From NCBI RefSeq assembly GCF_049994905.1, contig NZ_CP188258.1:2480001-2544000 (forward strand): a stretch of DNA of 64,000 nucleotides, read 5' to 3'. Position numbers and translations under genes: made by a program. The notes under the pieces are model-generated. The model made no database searches. It saw only the letters and a list, made by a program, of their open reading frames with translations, and was not told the origin of the DNA. The stretch comes from Diaminobutyricibacter sp049994905. GTDB taxonomy: Bacteria > Actinomycetota > Actinomycetes > Actinomycetales > Microbacteriaceae. Below are positions 1 through 7,742 of the stretch, piece by piece. Position 1 is the stretch's first letter. Every line of letters starts with the position of its first letter.

Positions 1-494
1 TCGGAGGGCTGCGCCTGGATTCCCGGGTCGTAGACGTTCTCGTTGACGTAGTTGAAGTCCCACGCCCACTGCTTTGCGAGCACGTGGATCTTGATGTCGG
101 GGTTGGCGTAGGGCTGCTCGATGGCTTCCTGGTCGCGCGCCGTGAATGCGAAGAACCCGAGCACGAGGATCAGGGGGACGATCGTGTAGAAGATCTCGAT
201 CGGCATGTTGTAGCGCAGCTGGGCGGGGAGGCCCGTCTGCCCGATGCGGCGGCGGTAGACGATGACCGCCCAGATCACGAGGCCCCAGACGATCACACCC
301 ACGACCAGCAGGACGATCCAGCTCGTCACCCAGAGACCGCTGACGCGTTCCGTGTGGTTGGTGACAGGTGGCTGTCCGGCCTGAAAGCCGGGCAGGAATC
401 CGTGGAGCTGGGCCTCAGTACAGCCTGCCAGTACGAATGCAAGTGCCGCTGCGATCGGAATAGCAGCCCATCGGAGACGACGATTGTGACGCAC
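1..494 (-). CDS. ctaC: Cytochrome c oxidase subunit II, partial (C-terminus beyond window)
   Basis: This is the membrane-anchored CuA subunit of the aa3 terminal oxidase, which takes electrons from cytochrome c; only the N-terminal 164 residues are in the window. The GTG start at 494 is preceded by GAAAGG six bases upstream. A signal peptide ends in a lipobox (LAGC, Cys about 25), so the mature protein should be lipidated. Two membrane spans follow (about residues 52-77 and 100-120), then the start of the periplasmic domain with KQWAWDFNY, typical of subunit II. The CuA ligands lie outside the window. The gene next to it is an erpA-type Fe-S carrier, on the same strand but separated by a terminator. 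Confidence 0.93.
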   Translation of the reverse strand, partial: MRHNRRLRWAAIPIAAALAFVLAGCTEAQLHGFLPGFQAGQPPVTNHTERVSGLWVTSWIVLLVVGVIVWGLVIWAVIVYRRRIGQTGLPAQLRYNMPIEIFYTIVPLILVLGFFAFTARDQEAIEQPYANPDIKIHVLAKQWAWDFNYVNENVYDPGIQAQPS

Positions 495-585
495 CGGTGA
501 CCTTTCGAGAGACTCGTGAACAGTTCAGAAGCAACTGTATTGACCGTAACTACCCTACTCCGAGACACACGCCGGAATGAACCAG

Positions 586-609
586 AAAAGGCCGCCCCGA
601 AGGGCGGCC
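586..609 (-). terminator. Rho-independent terminator after erpA
   Basis: Read on the minus strand, a perfect 8-bp GC stem (602-609 with 590-597) closes on a TTCG tetraloop (598-601) and is followed by TTTT at 589-586. It lies between the erpA stop (638) and the ctaC start (494), so it should end erpA transcription and give ctaC its own promoter. Confidence 0.85.
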
Positions 610-637
610 AGTTCTGTATTTTTGTGGTATTTAACCC

Positions 638-994
638 CTAGTGGAACGAGTCTCCACAGGCGCAGCTGCCCGACGCATTCGGGTTGTCGATCGTGAATCC
701 CTGCTTCTGGATCGTGTCCTCGAAGTCGATCGTGGCACCGTCGAGGTACGGGACGCTCATCTTGTCGACGATGACCTCGACGCCGTCGAAATCGACTGTC
801 GCGTCGCCATCGAGCATCCGCTCGTCGAAGTACAGCTGGTAGATGAGGCCGGAGCAGCCACCCGGCTGCACGGCGACGCGCAGGCGCAGGTCGTCGCGGC
901 CTTCCTGCTCGAGCAGGCTCCGGACCTTGCCGGCGGCCGTGTCGGTGAGGCCCACGCCGTGGGCTTTGGTCTCAGCGAGTGTCGTGTCGGTCAT
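638..994 (-). CDS. erpA: Iron-sulfur cluster insertion protein (ErpA/HesB/IscA type)
   Basis: A 118-residue A-type carrier that delivers Fe-S clusters to apo-proteins. The three family cysteines are present: PGGCSG near residue 48 and the C-terminal CxC in GSCACGDSF. The length is normal for the family. The ATG start at 994 has AGGAG close upstream; an open frame extends further but its residues are not family-like. The gene sits between an M20 peptidase and ctaC. ErpA next to cytochrome oxidase genes is a common actinobacterial arrangement, consistent with supplying clusters to respiratory enzymes. Confidence 0.93.
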   Translation of the reverse strand: MTDTTLAETKAHGVGLTDTAAGKVRSLLEQEGRDDLRLRVAVQPGGCSGLIYQLYFDERMLDGDATVDFDGVEVIVDKMSVPYLDGATIDFEDTIQKQGFTIDNPNASGSCACGDSFH

Positions 995-1073
995 TGCGCT
1001 CCTGACGGGGTGTGAACGAAATCCATCGAAATCTAACGAGATTCTACGTCGGAAAACTCGAAACTCGCCGTGA

Positions 1074-2525
1074 TCATTCCGCCGAGCGGCGATCCAGGCG
1101 CGAAAGCAGGAGCGCCTCGGTGAGAACGGCTCGCTTGAAGACCCCGAGATGCAGCGACTCGTTCGGGCTGTGCGCGCGCGAATCCGGATCCTCGACACCG
1201 GTCACCAGAATCTGTGCGCCGGGGAAGACGCGTACAAGGTCGGCGATGAAGGGGATGGAGCCCCCCACGCCCATCTCGACAGGTTCGGCGCCCCACGCAT
1301 CCGCCATCGCACGCTTCGCCTCGGCGACCGCCCATCCCGACGTGTCCACCAGGAACGGGTCGCCCGTGTCGACGTCATCGATCTCGATATGGGCGCCGAA
1401 CGGGGCGTTGTCTCGCAGGTGGCGCTCGAGAGCCAGGTAGGCATCCGATGCAGCCTGTCCCGGCGCGATCCGGGCGCTGACGCGCACGCAGACGGAGGGA
1501 GACAGCGTGTTGGATGCGTTGGCGACGCTGGGCGCGTCGATCCCGGTCACCGTGATCGACGGCTTCGACCAGATACGGCTCAGGATGGTGCCCGATCCGA
1601 CCGGGGTCACCCCGTCCAGCAGCGCGGCCTCATGCCGCAACTGGTCCTCGTCGTAGGCGGGAGTCTCTCCATCGTGTTCGGTCAGGCCGTCGACTCCGAC
1701 CGAACCGTCCGGGGCGTGAAGCGTCGAAAGCAGCCGGATCATCGCGAGCATCGCATCCGGCACCGCTCCCCCGAACATTCCGGAATGCGACGCGTGCCCC
1801 AGGGTCCTGACCGTCAGGCGGAACGTGACATTCCCGCGCAGGCCGACGGTGAGGGCGGGGGTGTCCAGATCCCAGTTGTCGGAGTCCGCCACGACGATGA
1901 CGTCCGCCGCCAGCGCGTCGCGGTGGAGCTCGAGGAAGTTCGCGAACGAGCGCGACCCGGACTCCTCCTCCCCTTCGATGAAGACGGCCAGGCCCAGATC
2001 GAAGTCGTCCCCGTGTGCTTCGAGCAGAGCACGGACCGAGGCGACGTGGGCCATCACACCCGCCTTGTCGTCGGCCGCCCCCCGCCCGTAGAGCCGGTCA
2101 CCGCGGACCGTCGGCTCGAACGGCGAGGTCTCCCAGTCTTCGTCGCGGCCCTGCGGCTGAACGTCATGGTGCGCATAGAGAAGGACCGTCGGGCGGCCGT
2201 TCCGTGCCGCCCGCGTTGCGAGGATGGCCGGCTGGCCGAGCTCAGGGCCGTCACCGATCGGAGCTCGTACGATGCGCACCTCGTCGAAGGCCCCGGTCCC
2301 CTCGAGGAGGGCGGCGACGGCCTTCGCGCTCTCGGCGACCTCCTCGGCGTCGAAAGCGGCCCACGAGACCGAAGGGATGCGCACCAGATCGGAGAGGTCG
2401 GCGATCGTCGACGGGATGCCGCCCTCCACCGAAGCGCGCACGCGGTCTTCGAGTGCGACCGAATCGCTGTCGTTCGTTCCGGGCGTAGTCGACTGTGGAT
2501 CATTAGTCAGTGGGGGGTTCGTCAT
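1074..2525 (-). CDS. M20 family dipeptidase / metallopeptidase
   Basis: A 483-residue zinc-dependent M20 peptidase that probably hydrolyses dipeptides or short peptides in the cytoplasm. The metal-binding signatures are in order: YAHHDVQP (about 117-124), GRGAADDKAG (about 147-156) and EGEEESGS (about 184-191). A lid/dimerisation domain follows with RGNVTFRLTV. The N-terminal 20 residues are low-complexity. The ATG at 2525 has no Shine-Dalgarno sequence; TAAGAT lies seven bases upstream, suggesting a leaderless transcript. It is divergent from the DUF3043 gene. The substrate cannot be read from the sequence. Confidence 0.9.
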   Translation of the reverse strand: MTNPPLTNDPQSTTPGTNDSDSVALEDRVRASVEGGIPSTIADLSDLVRIPSVSWAAFDAEEVAESAKAVAALLEGTGAFDEVRIVRAPIGDGPELGQPAILATRAARNGRPTVLLYAHHDVQPQGRDEDWETSPFEPTVRGDRLYGRGAADDKAGVMAHVASVRALLEAHGDDFDLGLAVFIEGEEESGSRSFANFLELHRDALAADVIVVADSDNWDLDTPALTVGLRGNVTFRLTVRTLGHASHSGMFGGAVPDAMLAMIRLLSTLHAPDGSVGVDGLTEHDGETPAYDEDQLRHEAALLDGVTPVGSGTILSRIWSKPSITVTGIDAPSVANASNTLSPSVCVRVSARIAPGQAASDAYLALERHLRDNAPFGAHIEIDDVDTGDPFLVDTSGWAVAEAKRAMADAWGAEPVEMGVGGSIPFIADLVRVFPGAQILVTGVEDPDSRAHSPNESLHLGVFKRAVLTEALLLSRLDRRSAE

Positions 2526-2538
2526 GCAGGTAATCTTA
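2526..2538 (-). promoter_or_regulatory. Candidate leaderless -10 element for the M20 peptidase
   Basis: TAAGAT (2538-2533 on the minus strand) is separated by 7 bases from the ATG at 2525, and no ribosome binding site is visible. This matches the -10 spacing of leaderless actinobacterial transcripts. Confidence 0.5.
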
Positions 2539-2563
2539 AGCCGACACCAATCGAGGGCTTACC

Positions 2564-3166
2564 GTGGCAAAACGAGACACAACGCCGGGCGCAACCGTTC
2601 CGGCCAACCAGCCGGTCGCAGAGACCGCTGAAGAGACGGCAGCACGTATCGCGGGCAAGGGAGCCCCGACACCGACCCGTCGCGAGCAGGAGGCAGCGCG
2701 CAAGCGCCCCCTGGTGCCCAACGACCGCAAGGAGGCTGCGCGCCAGGCGCGCGTGAAGACGTCGGAAGCGCGCGAGCGGGCCCGCGTCGGAATGGCGGCT
2801 GGCGACGACAAATACCTCACGGTGCGCGACCGCGGTCCGCAGCGTCGTTACGTGCGCGACTACGTCGACGCGCGCTTCAACATCGGCGAATTCATGATCC
2901 CCGTCATGCTGCTCGTCATCGTGCTGACCTTCTTCCCGCAGCGCGACGTGCAGTTGTACGGCATCATCGCGCTCTGGGCATTCTTCATCATCGCCGTGCT
3001 CGACTGCTTCTTCCTCGGCTACCTGGTTCGCAAGGGGCTCGGCGCGAAGTTCGGCAAGTCGAAGGTGGAGAAGGGTGTGCGCTGGTATGCGGCGATGCGC
3101 GCCCTGCAGCTTCGTGTCATCCGTCTGCCGAAGCCGCAGGTCAAGCGCGGACAGTACCCCAGCTGA
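2564..3166 (+). CDS. DUF3043 membrane protein
   Basis: A 200-residue actinobacterial protein of the DUF3043 family; its function is unknown. The first 90 residues are hydrophilic, rich in Arg/Glu/Ala and probably disordered or helical, with repeated RREQEAARKR-like basic stretches. Two membrane spans lie at about 109-125 and 130-153, and a basic C-terminal tail follows. The GTG start at 2564 has GAGGG six to seven bases upstream. The gene ends two bases before the RNase HI gene starts, so the two are very probably co-transcribed. Function is not inferred. Confidence 0.85.
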   Translation: MAKRDTTPGATVPANQPVAETAEETAARIAGKGAPTPTRREQEAARKRPLVPNDRKEAARQARVKTSEARERARVGMAAGDDKYLTVRDRGPQRRYVRDYVDARFNIGEFMIPVMLLVIVLTFFPQRDVQLYGIIALWAFFIIAVLDCFFLGYLVRKGLGAKFGKSKVEKGVRWYAAMRALQLRVIRLPKPQVKRGQYPS

Positions 3167-3168
3167 CC

Positions 3169-4083
3169 GTGACGATCGTCGCTGCTGCGGACGGCTCTGC
3201 CCTCGGCAACCCCGGTCCCGCCGGATGGGCGTGGTACGTCGACGACGACACGTGGGCCGCCGGTGGATGGCCGCACGGAACGAACAACCAGGGTGAGCTG
3301 ATGGCCGTCATCGACCTGCTCGACTCGACGGCCCACCTCGACGACGACCTGCGCATCCTGTGTGACAGCCAGTACGTGATCAATGCCGTGACCAAATGGA
3401 TCCCTGGCTGGAAGGCCAGGGGCTGGCGCAAAGCAGACGGCAAGCCGGTGCTCAACCGGGAGCTCCTCGAACGGCTCGACCGTGCGACCCTCGGGCGCCG
3501 CTACAGGTTCGAGTGGGTGAAGGGGCACGCCGGGCACGAACTCAACGAGGCAGCTGACGCGCGAGCGCGCGCCGCGGCCACGGCTTACCAGAACGGCACA
3601 CCGATCCCGATCGGTCCGGGATGGCCGGGGCGCGCCGTCGAGACGCGGCAACCTGAGCCTGCGGACGCGCCTTCTGCCGCCACTGTGTCGCCTGCTCCGG
3701 TGCTCGCGCTGTTCAGCGATGACGACGACGCTTTCGGGACGCCCGACGACCACGAGCAGGTGATTCTTCTCGAACGCGAACTGCTCAGCCCGGCCGTCAG
3801 GGCCGACTCGTCACGTGTGGCGGCCATCCTGCACGCCGATTTCGAAGAGATCGGAAGCTCTGGACGTCTCTGGAACCGAGACGCGATCGTCAATGAACTC
3901 GCTGGTCAGGACTCGGAACGCGTCGCGTTCGAGGTGCTCGGGAGCGAGCTGGTTGCGCCGGATGCGATCCTGCTGACGGCGCGGACATCCGATTCGCGCG
4001 GGTCGGCATTGCGCAGTTCCCTCTGGCTTCGTGTCGACGGGCGCTGGCGGCTGCGGTTCCACCAGGGGACGCCTGAGGCCTGA
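3169..4083 (+). CDS. RNase HI domain fused to a C-terminal DUF4440/SnoaL-like domain
   Basis: This 304-residue protein has two domains. Residues 1-140 are an RNase HI: catalytic acids D8 (ADGS), E43 (GELMA), D66 (CDSQY) and D130 (NEAAD), with the helper His 120 in WVKGHAG, are all present, so hydrolysis of RNA in RNA-DNA hybrids is expected. A Pro/Ala- and Asp-rich linker (about 140-190) leads to a DUF4440/NTF2-like fold at about 195-304, recognisable by the ELLSPAVR start, the SSGRLWNRDAI motif and the terminal WRLRFHQGT strand. The role of the second domain is unknown. The GTG start follows the DUF3043 stop by two bases. Confidence 0.85.
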   Translation: MTIVAAADGSALGNPGPAGWAWYVDDDTWAAGGWPHGTNNQGELMAVIDLLDSTAHLDDDLRILCDSQYVINAVTKWIPGWKARGWRKADGKPVLNRELLERLDRATLGRRYRFEWVKGHAGHELNEAADARARAAATAYQNGTPIPIGPGWPGRAVETRQPEPADAPSAATVSPAPVLALFSDDDDAFGTPDDHEQVILLERELLSPAVRADSSRVAAILHADFEEIGSSGRLWNRDAIVNELAGQDSERVAFEVLGSELVAPDAILLTARTSDSRGSALRSSLWLRVDGRWRLRFHQGTPEA

Positions 4084-4117
4084 TCCGCTCCCGGCGGCGC
4101 CGGTTGCCGACTGATGA

Positions 4118-4173
4118 GCGATCGCTCGCCGTTCTTTGGCGCTCGAGGCGATCGCTCGCCATTCTTTTGGCGA
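4118..4173 (+). terminator. Duplicated hairpin region between convergent rnh fusion and pyrD
   Basis: Two copies of a unit of about 24 bases lie 31 bases apart (4118-4141 and 4149-4173). Each carries GCGATCGCTCGCC followed by TTCTTT(T)GG. In the second copy GGCGA (4147-4151) can pair with TCGCC (4156-4160) and is followed by ATTCTTTT, a plausible terminator for the plus-strand gene. The GAGCGATCGCTC palindrome (4117-4128) in the first copy could act in either direction. Confidence 0.55.
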
Positions 4174-4205
4174 CCAGTCGTTGCGGTGACGAGTGTTCGA
4201 CAGCG

Positions 4206-5231
4206 TCAGCGGCGACGCGCGAGTCCCCGGTTGATCTGACGAGCCCAGAGGGGCCCCCGGTACAGGAAGGCTGTGTAGCCCTGAACGAGGGTGGCGCCCG
4301 CGTCGAGGCGTTCCGCGACGTCGTCCGCTGTCTCGACTCCGCCGACGGAGATCACGCACAGCTCGCCGGGAACGATCGAACGGATGATGCGCAACACCTC
4401 CAGGGACCGCGCAGCGAGCGGCGCACCGGACAATCCGCCTGCCCCGGCGGCTTGCACGACGGCTGGGTCGGTGCGCAGACCCTCCCGTGAGATCGTCGTG
4501 TTGGTCGCGATGATGCCGTCGAGCCCGATGCGCACGACCAGCCCCGCGATCTTCTCGACCTGGTCGTCGGTCAGGTCGGGAGCGATCTTCACGAGAAGGG
4601 GAACCCGACCGGCCTCGGCCTTCACCGCGGCGAGAAGAGGTTCCAGCTGTTCGAGTTCCTGCAGGCCGCGAAGGCCAGGGGTATTGGGCGAGCTGACGTT
4701 GACCACGAGGTAGTCGGCGACGGGCGCAAGCGATCGAGCGCTCGTCAGATAGTCGGCCGTAGCGTCTTCGACCGCGACGACGCGGCTCTTTCCGATATTG
4801 ACACCGAGCACCGGACGGTTCGAGCGGCGGGCGATCCTTTCCAGGCGCTCGGCGGCTGCCGCCGCTCCGCCGTTGTTGAACCCCATCCGGTTGATCACCG
4901 CCCGGTCGGGGATGAGACGGAACAGCCGCGGCTTGTCGTTGCCGGGTTGGGCGACCGCTGTGATCGTTCCGACTTCGACGTGACCGAATCCGAGCTGGCC
5001 GAGGCCGATCACGGCTTTGCCGTCTTTGTCGAATCCCGCAGCCACCCCGAACGGCGAGTCGAATTCTCGGCCGAGCGCGTGCGTCGCCAGCGACGGGTCG
5101 GGTCGCGTGAATCGGCGGACCAGCCTGCCGATCCCGAAGGTCGGAAGCGCCTGGATGACGACGAAAGCCCAGTGATGCGCTCGCTCGGGGTCGAGCTTCG
5201 ACAGGACGAGTGTGAAGAGTGTGCGATACAT
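4206..5231 (-). CDS. pyrD: Dihydroorotate dehydrogenase (quinone), class 2
   Basis: This enzyme oxidises dihydroorotate to orotate in pyrimidine synthesis and passes electrons to membrane quinone through FMN. The 341 residues include the N-terminal helical extension typical of membrane-associated class 2 enzymes (AHHWAF near 20), the FMN-site GFDKDGKA (about 66-73), NRMGFNN (114-120) and the catalytic serine segment NVSSPNTPGLR (about 178-188), with TNTT further on. The start at 5231 has no clear Shine-Dalgarno; TACGCT sits nine bases upstream. The neighbour nrdR is on the same strand with its own start region. Confidence 0.95.
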   Translation of the reverse strand: MYRTLFTLVLSKLDPERAHHWAFVVIQALPTFGIGRLVRRFTRPDPSLATHALGREFDSPFGVAAGFDKDGKAVIGLGQLGFGHVEVGTITAVAQPGNDKPRLFRLIPDRAVINRMGFNNGGAAAAAERLERIARRSNRPVLGVNIGKSRVVAVEDATADYLTSARSLAPVADYLVVNVSSPNTPGLRGLQELEQLEPLLAAVKAEAGRVPLLVKIAPDLTDDQVEKIAGLVVRIGLDGIIATNTTISREGLRTDPAVVQAAGAGGLSGAPLAARSLEVLRIIRSIVPGELCVISVGGVETADDVAERLDAGATLVQGYTAFLYRGPLWARQINRGLARRR

Positions 5232-5246
5232 GCCTGTGTCAGCGTA
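5232..5246 (-). promoter_or_regulatory. Candidate -10 element, near-leaderless, for pyrD
   Basis: TACGCT (5246-5241 on the minus strand) lies nine bases before the ATG at 5231; the implied 5' leader is only two or three bases. No ribosome binding site is visible. Confidence 0.45.
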
Positions 5247-5267
5247 CCGGCAGCAGGCGCGACCGGC

Positions 5268-5741
5268 TCAGTTGCCCACGTCGACGCGCTCTGCGGCGTG
5301 CTCGACACGCAGCTGGGTGATCGCGTCTTCGAAGTCGTCTAGGGAGTCGAACCCCTGGTACACGCTGGCGAATCGGAGGTAAGCCACCTCATCGAGTTCG
5401 CGGAGCGGCGGCAGGATGGCGAGCCCGATGTCGTTCGCGTCGATCTGGGACGCCCCCGTGGAACGGATCGTCTCTTCGACCTTCTGGGCGAGCACGGCCA
5501 GGTCGGAGTCCGTCACCGGTCGCCCCTGGCAGGCCTTGCGAACCCCGCTGACGATCTTCTCGCGGCTGAACGGCTCGGCCACTCCACTGCGCTTGATCAC
5601 GCTCAGGCTTGCGGTCTCGGTCGTGCTGAAGCGCCGACCGCACTCGGGGCACTGGCGGCGGCGGCGAATCGACATCCCGTCGTCGCTCGTGCGCGAGTCG
5701 ATGACACGGGAGTCCGGGTGACGGCAGAAGGGGCAGAACAT
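5268..5741 (-). CDS. nrdR: Transcriptional repressor NrdR
   Basis: A zinc-ribbon/ATP-cone regulator that represses ribonucleotide reductase genes when (d)ATP is bound. The N-terminus carries the zinc ribbon CPFC (3-6) and CPEC (about 34-37) with a basic RRRR segment between; an ATP-cone follows at about 45-140 (VIKRSGVAEPFSREKI). The length of 157 is normal. The ATG start at 5741 begins with MFCPFC as in the family. It lies between pyrD and hisD with no other nrd gene in the window. TAGGAT nine bases upstream suggests an almost leaderless message. Confidence 0.95.
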   Translation of the reverse strand: MFCPFCRHPDSRVIDSRTSDDGMSIRRRRQCPECGRRFSTTETASLSVIKRSGVAEPFSREKIVSGVRKACQGRPVTDSDLAVLAQKVEETIRSTGASQIDANDIGLAILPPLRELDEVAYLRFASVYQGFDSLDDFEDAITQLRVEHAAERVDVGN

Positions 5742-5756
5742 GGTGCTCGAATCCTA
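5742..5756 (-). promoter_or_regulatory. Candidate -10 element, near-leaderless, for nrdR
   Basis: TAGGAT (5756-5751, minus strand) is nine bases from the nrdR ATG; no ribosome binding site is visible in the gap. Confidence 0.45.
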
Positions 5757-5769
5757 ACCGAGTTGGCTT

Positions 5770-7080
5770 CTAATGCGCCCTGAAGCGCGCTGTGACAGCT
5801 TCGCCGTGGGCCGGGAGATCTTCGGCGCCAGATAGTGCCACGATGCCCTCGGCGACGACGCCGAGGGCGTAACGGTCGTAGCGGATGACCTGCTGGGGAC
5901 GGAGGAACGAGTACGCTCCGAGGCCGGGTGAAAACCTCGCCTGGCCACCGGTCGGCAGCACGTGGTTCGACCCCGCGAGGTAATCGCCGAGGCTCACCGG
6001 CGAGTGCGCGCCGAGGAAGATCGCACCGGCGTTCTCGATGTCGGCGAGGACCGCTTCGGGCTCGGCTGTCTGGATCTCGAGGTGCTCCGGCCCGTACGCA
6101 TTGCTGAACGCGGCCGCGGCTGCGAGGTCGTCGACCAGCACGATCGCCGACTGGGGACCGGACAGCGCCGTCGCCACGCGCTCAGCGTGCCGTGTGGCAG
6201 CGGCGAGGCGTTCGAGTTCTCGCGCAACGCGCTCTGCGAGATCGGGACTGTCCGTGGCGAGCACCGCCGCGGCAGCTTCGTCGTGCTCGGCCTGGCTGAC
6301 GAGGTCTGCGGCCACGAGAGTCGCGTCTGCCGAGTCATCGGCGATCACGAGGATCTCCGTGGTGCCGGCCTCGGAGTCGATGCCTGCCTGCCCGCGAACC
6401 ACTCGTTTCGCCGCAGCGACGTAGATGTTGCCTGGCCCGGTGATGACCTGTACCGGATCGAGCCCGATCTCTTCCACACCGAAAGCGAGAGCGCCGATCG
6501 CGCCGGCGCCGCCCATCGCGTACACCTCATCGATGCCGAGAAGGCCCGCTGCCCCCAGGATGGTCGGGTGGACTCCCCCGCCGAATGCACGCTGTGGGGG
6601 GCTCACCAGCGCGATCGAACGGACGCCCGCGACCTGCGCCGGCACTGCGTTCATCACGACGCTCGACGGGTAGACCGCTTTGCCCCCCGGCACATACAAA
6701 CCGGCGCGGGCTACGGGCTGCCACCGCTGCACGATGGTGGCGCCCGGACCGATCGTCGTCACCACCTCGGCCGGAACCTGCGCGGCGGTCGCCAGTCGCA
6801 CACGCGCGATCGCTTCTTCGAGCGCCTCGCGCACGTCACCGGGCAGCGCCCGGACCGCAGCCTCGATCTCCGTCGCGGGGACGCGGATGCTGTTCGCTCG
6901 CCCACCGTCGAACTTCTCGGCCTGTTCGTCGAGTGCCGCACGGCCTCGCGACCGAACGTCGTCGATGAGCTCGGTTGCGACATGAAGTGCAACAGAGACA
7001 TCGACGGCGGGCCGCGGCACCAGACTGGTGAAGGCGGCGCGGTTAGGCTGGATACCGCGGAGATCGATCGTTTGCATCAT
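5770..7080 (-). CDS. hisD: Histidinol dehydrogenase
   Basis: This catalyses the last two steps of histidine synthesis, histidinol to histidine, using NAD and zinc. The 436 residues include the signature region EAGTTEILVIADD (about 238-250), SQAEHDEAA with zinc/active-site residues, PEHLEIQT, and the C-terminal HSPVSLGDYLAGSNHVLPT. No other his genes lie in the window, so histidine synthesis must be completed elsewhere. The start is one of two adjacent ATGs (7080 or 7077); TAGGCT is nine bases upstream of the first. It is divergent from the flavin reductase with 92 bases between. Confidence 0.95.
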   Translation of the reverse strand: MMQTIDLRGIQPNRAAFTSLVPRPAVDVSVALHVATELIDDVRSRGRAALDEQAEKFDGGRANSIRVPATEIEAAVRALPGDVREALEEAIARVRLATAAQVPAEVVTTIGPGATIVQRWQPVARAGLYVPGGKAVYPSSVVMNAVPAQVAGVRSIALVSPPQRAFGGGVHPTILGAAGLLGIDEVYAMGGAGAIGALAFGVEEIGLDPVQVITGPGNIYVAAAKRVVRGQAGIDSEAGTTEILVIADDSADATLVAADLVSQAEHDEAAAAVLATDSPDLAERVARELERLAAATRHAERVATALSGPQSAIVLVDDLAAAAAFSNAYGPEHLEIQTAEPEAVLADIENAGAIFLGAHSPVSLGDYLAGSNHVLPTGGQARFSPGLGAYSFLRPQQVIRYDRYALGVVAEGIVALSGAEDLPAHGEAVTARFRAH

Positions 7081-7095
7081 GGCCCGTCAAGCCTA
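7081..7095 (-). promoter_or_regulatory. Candidate -10 element, near-leaderless, for hisD
   Basis: TAGGCT (7095-7090, minus strand) lies nine bases before the first hisD ATG at 7080; there is no evident Shine-Dalgarno. Confidence 0.45.
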
Positions 7096-7143
7096 TCCGT
7101 TCCCTACTTCATGCCCTGATCCATCCACAGGCAAGGAATAACG

Positions 7144-7176
7144 ATGGAGCGCAGAGTGCTTCATGCATACGTATGA
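7144..7176 (+). CDS. Candidate 10-codon leader peptide (MERRVLHAYV)
   Basis: A short frame starts with ATG at 7144 behind AAGGA (six-base spacing) and encodes MERRVLHAYV. Its TGA (7174-7176) overlaps the ATG of the flavin reductase (7173-7175) as ATGA. The flavin reductase itself has no Shine-Dalgarno, so its translation could depend on ribosomes finishing this leader. The overlap also coincides with the 10-bp palindrome CATACGTATG (7166-7175). There is no direct evidence that it is translated, and no attenuator hairpin was recognised. Confidence 0.4.
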   Translation: MERRVLHAYV

Positions 7177-7715
7177 ACAGTTTCGCGACCCCTGAGAACC
7201 GACTCCCCTCCGACAGGGTGGAGCCCGACGTCACGCCTGACCTCGCGGCTTTCCGGCAGGGTTTCCGACGCCATGCAGCGGGTGTGGCGATCATCACCGC
7301 GCTGAACACCGACGGGTCTCCGGTCGGGTTCACGGCCACATCCCTCGCATCGCTCGCGGCAGTGCCGCCGCTCGCCACGTTCAACATCGCGAGGAGCGCC
7401 TCCAGCTGGCCGGCTCTCGCCGAGACCGACCGTCTTGTGATCCACACCCTTGGTGTGCGCAATCGCACGGTCGCGCAGATACTCGCGGCCGACAACAGCC
7501 GTCGCTTCGACGGCGACCACTGGTACGTCGGTCCGCACGGCCTGCCGATCATCAAGGACGTCACCAGCTGGATGATCGGACGGATCGTCGAGCGCTTCCC
7601 CGTGCACAACAACGCCGTCGTCGTCGTACAGATCGAGCGAGGCGAACTGGGCGAGGACGACCTCCCGCTGCTGTACCACGAGCGCACCTACTTCGCGCCC
7701 GGCGAGCCCGCCTGA
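7173..7715 (+). CDS. Flavin reductase family protein (FMN-binding)
   Basis: A 180-residue protein of the flavin reductase-like split-barrel family, which usually reduces FMN or FAD with NAD(P)H for a partner monooxygenase or acts alone. Visible signatures are FRRHAAGVAIITA (about 31-43), GFTATSLASLA (about 52-62) and PLATFNIARSASSW (about 66-79), which form the FMN site; the C-terminal part is VHNNAVVVVQIE. No monooxygenase is adjacent, so the partner is unknown. The start ATG lies inside a palindrome and overlaps a small upstream ORF; an internal GTG at residue 16 is a less likely alternative. Confidence 0.85.
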   Translation: MNSFATPENRLPSDRVEPDVTPDLAAFRQGFRRHAAGVAIITALNTDGSPVGFTATSLASLAAVPPLATFNIARSASSWPALAETDRLVIHTLGVRNRTVAQILAADNSRRFDGDHWYVGPHGLPIIKDVTSWMIGRIVERFPVHNNAVVVVQIERGELGEDDLPLLYHERTYFAPGEPA

Positions 7716-7742
7716 CCTCGTGCGCCGGGCCGATCTGGCCGC

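Noticed and set aside
1149..2756. A 535-codon plus-strand open frame opposite the M20 peptidase.
   Set aside because: Composition is Arg/Gly/Asp-biased with no recognisable domain, and it overlaps the start of the DUF3043 gene on the same strand; a shadow frame.
7716..7742. A terminator between the flavin reductase and dnaE.
   Set aside because: Only a short GGCC/GGCC arm with no T tract is present; too weak to claim.
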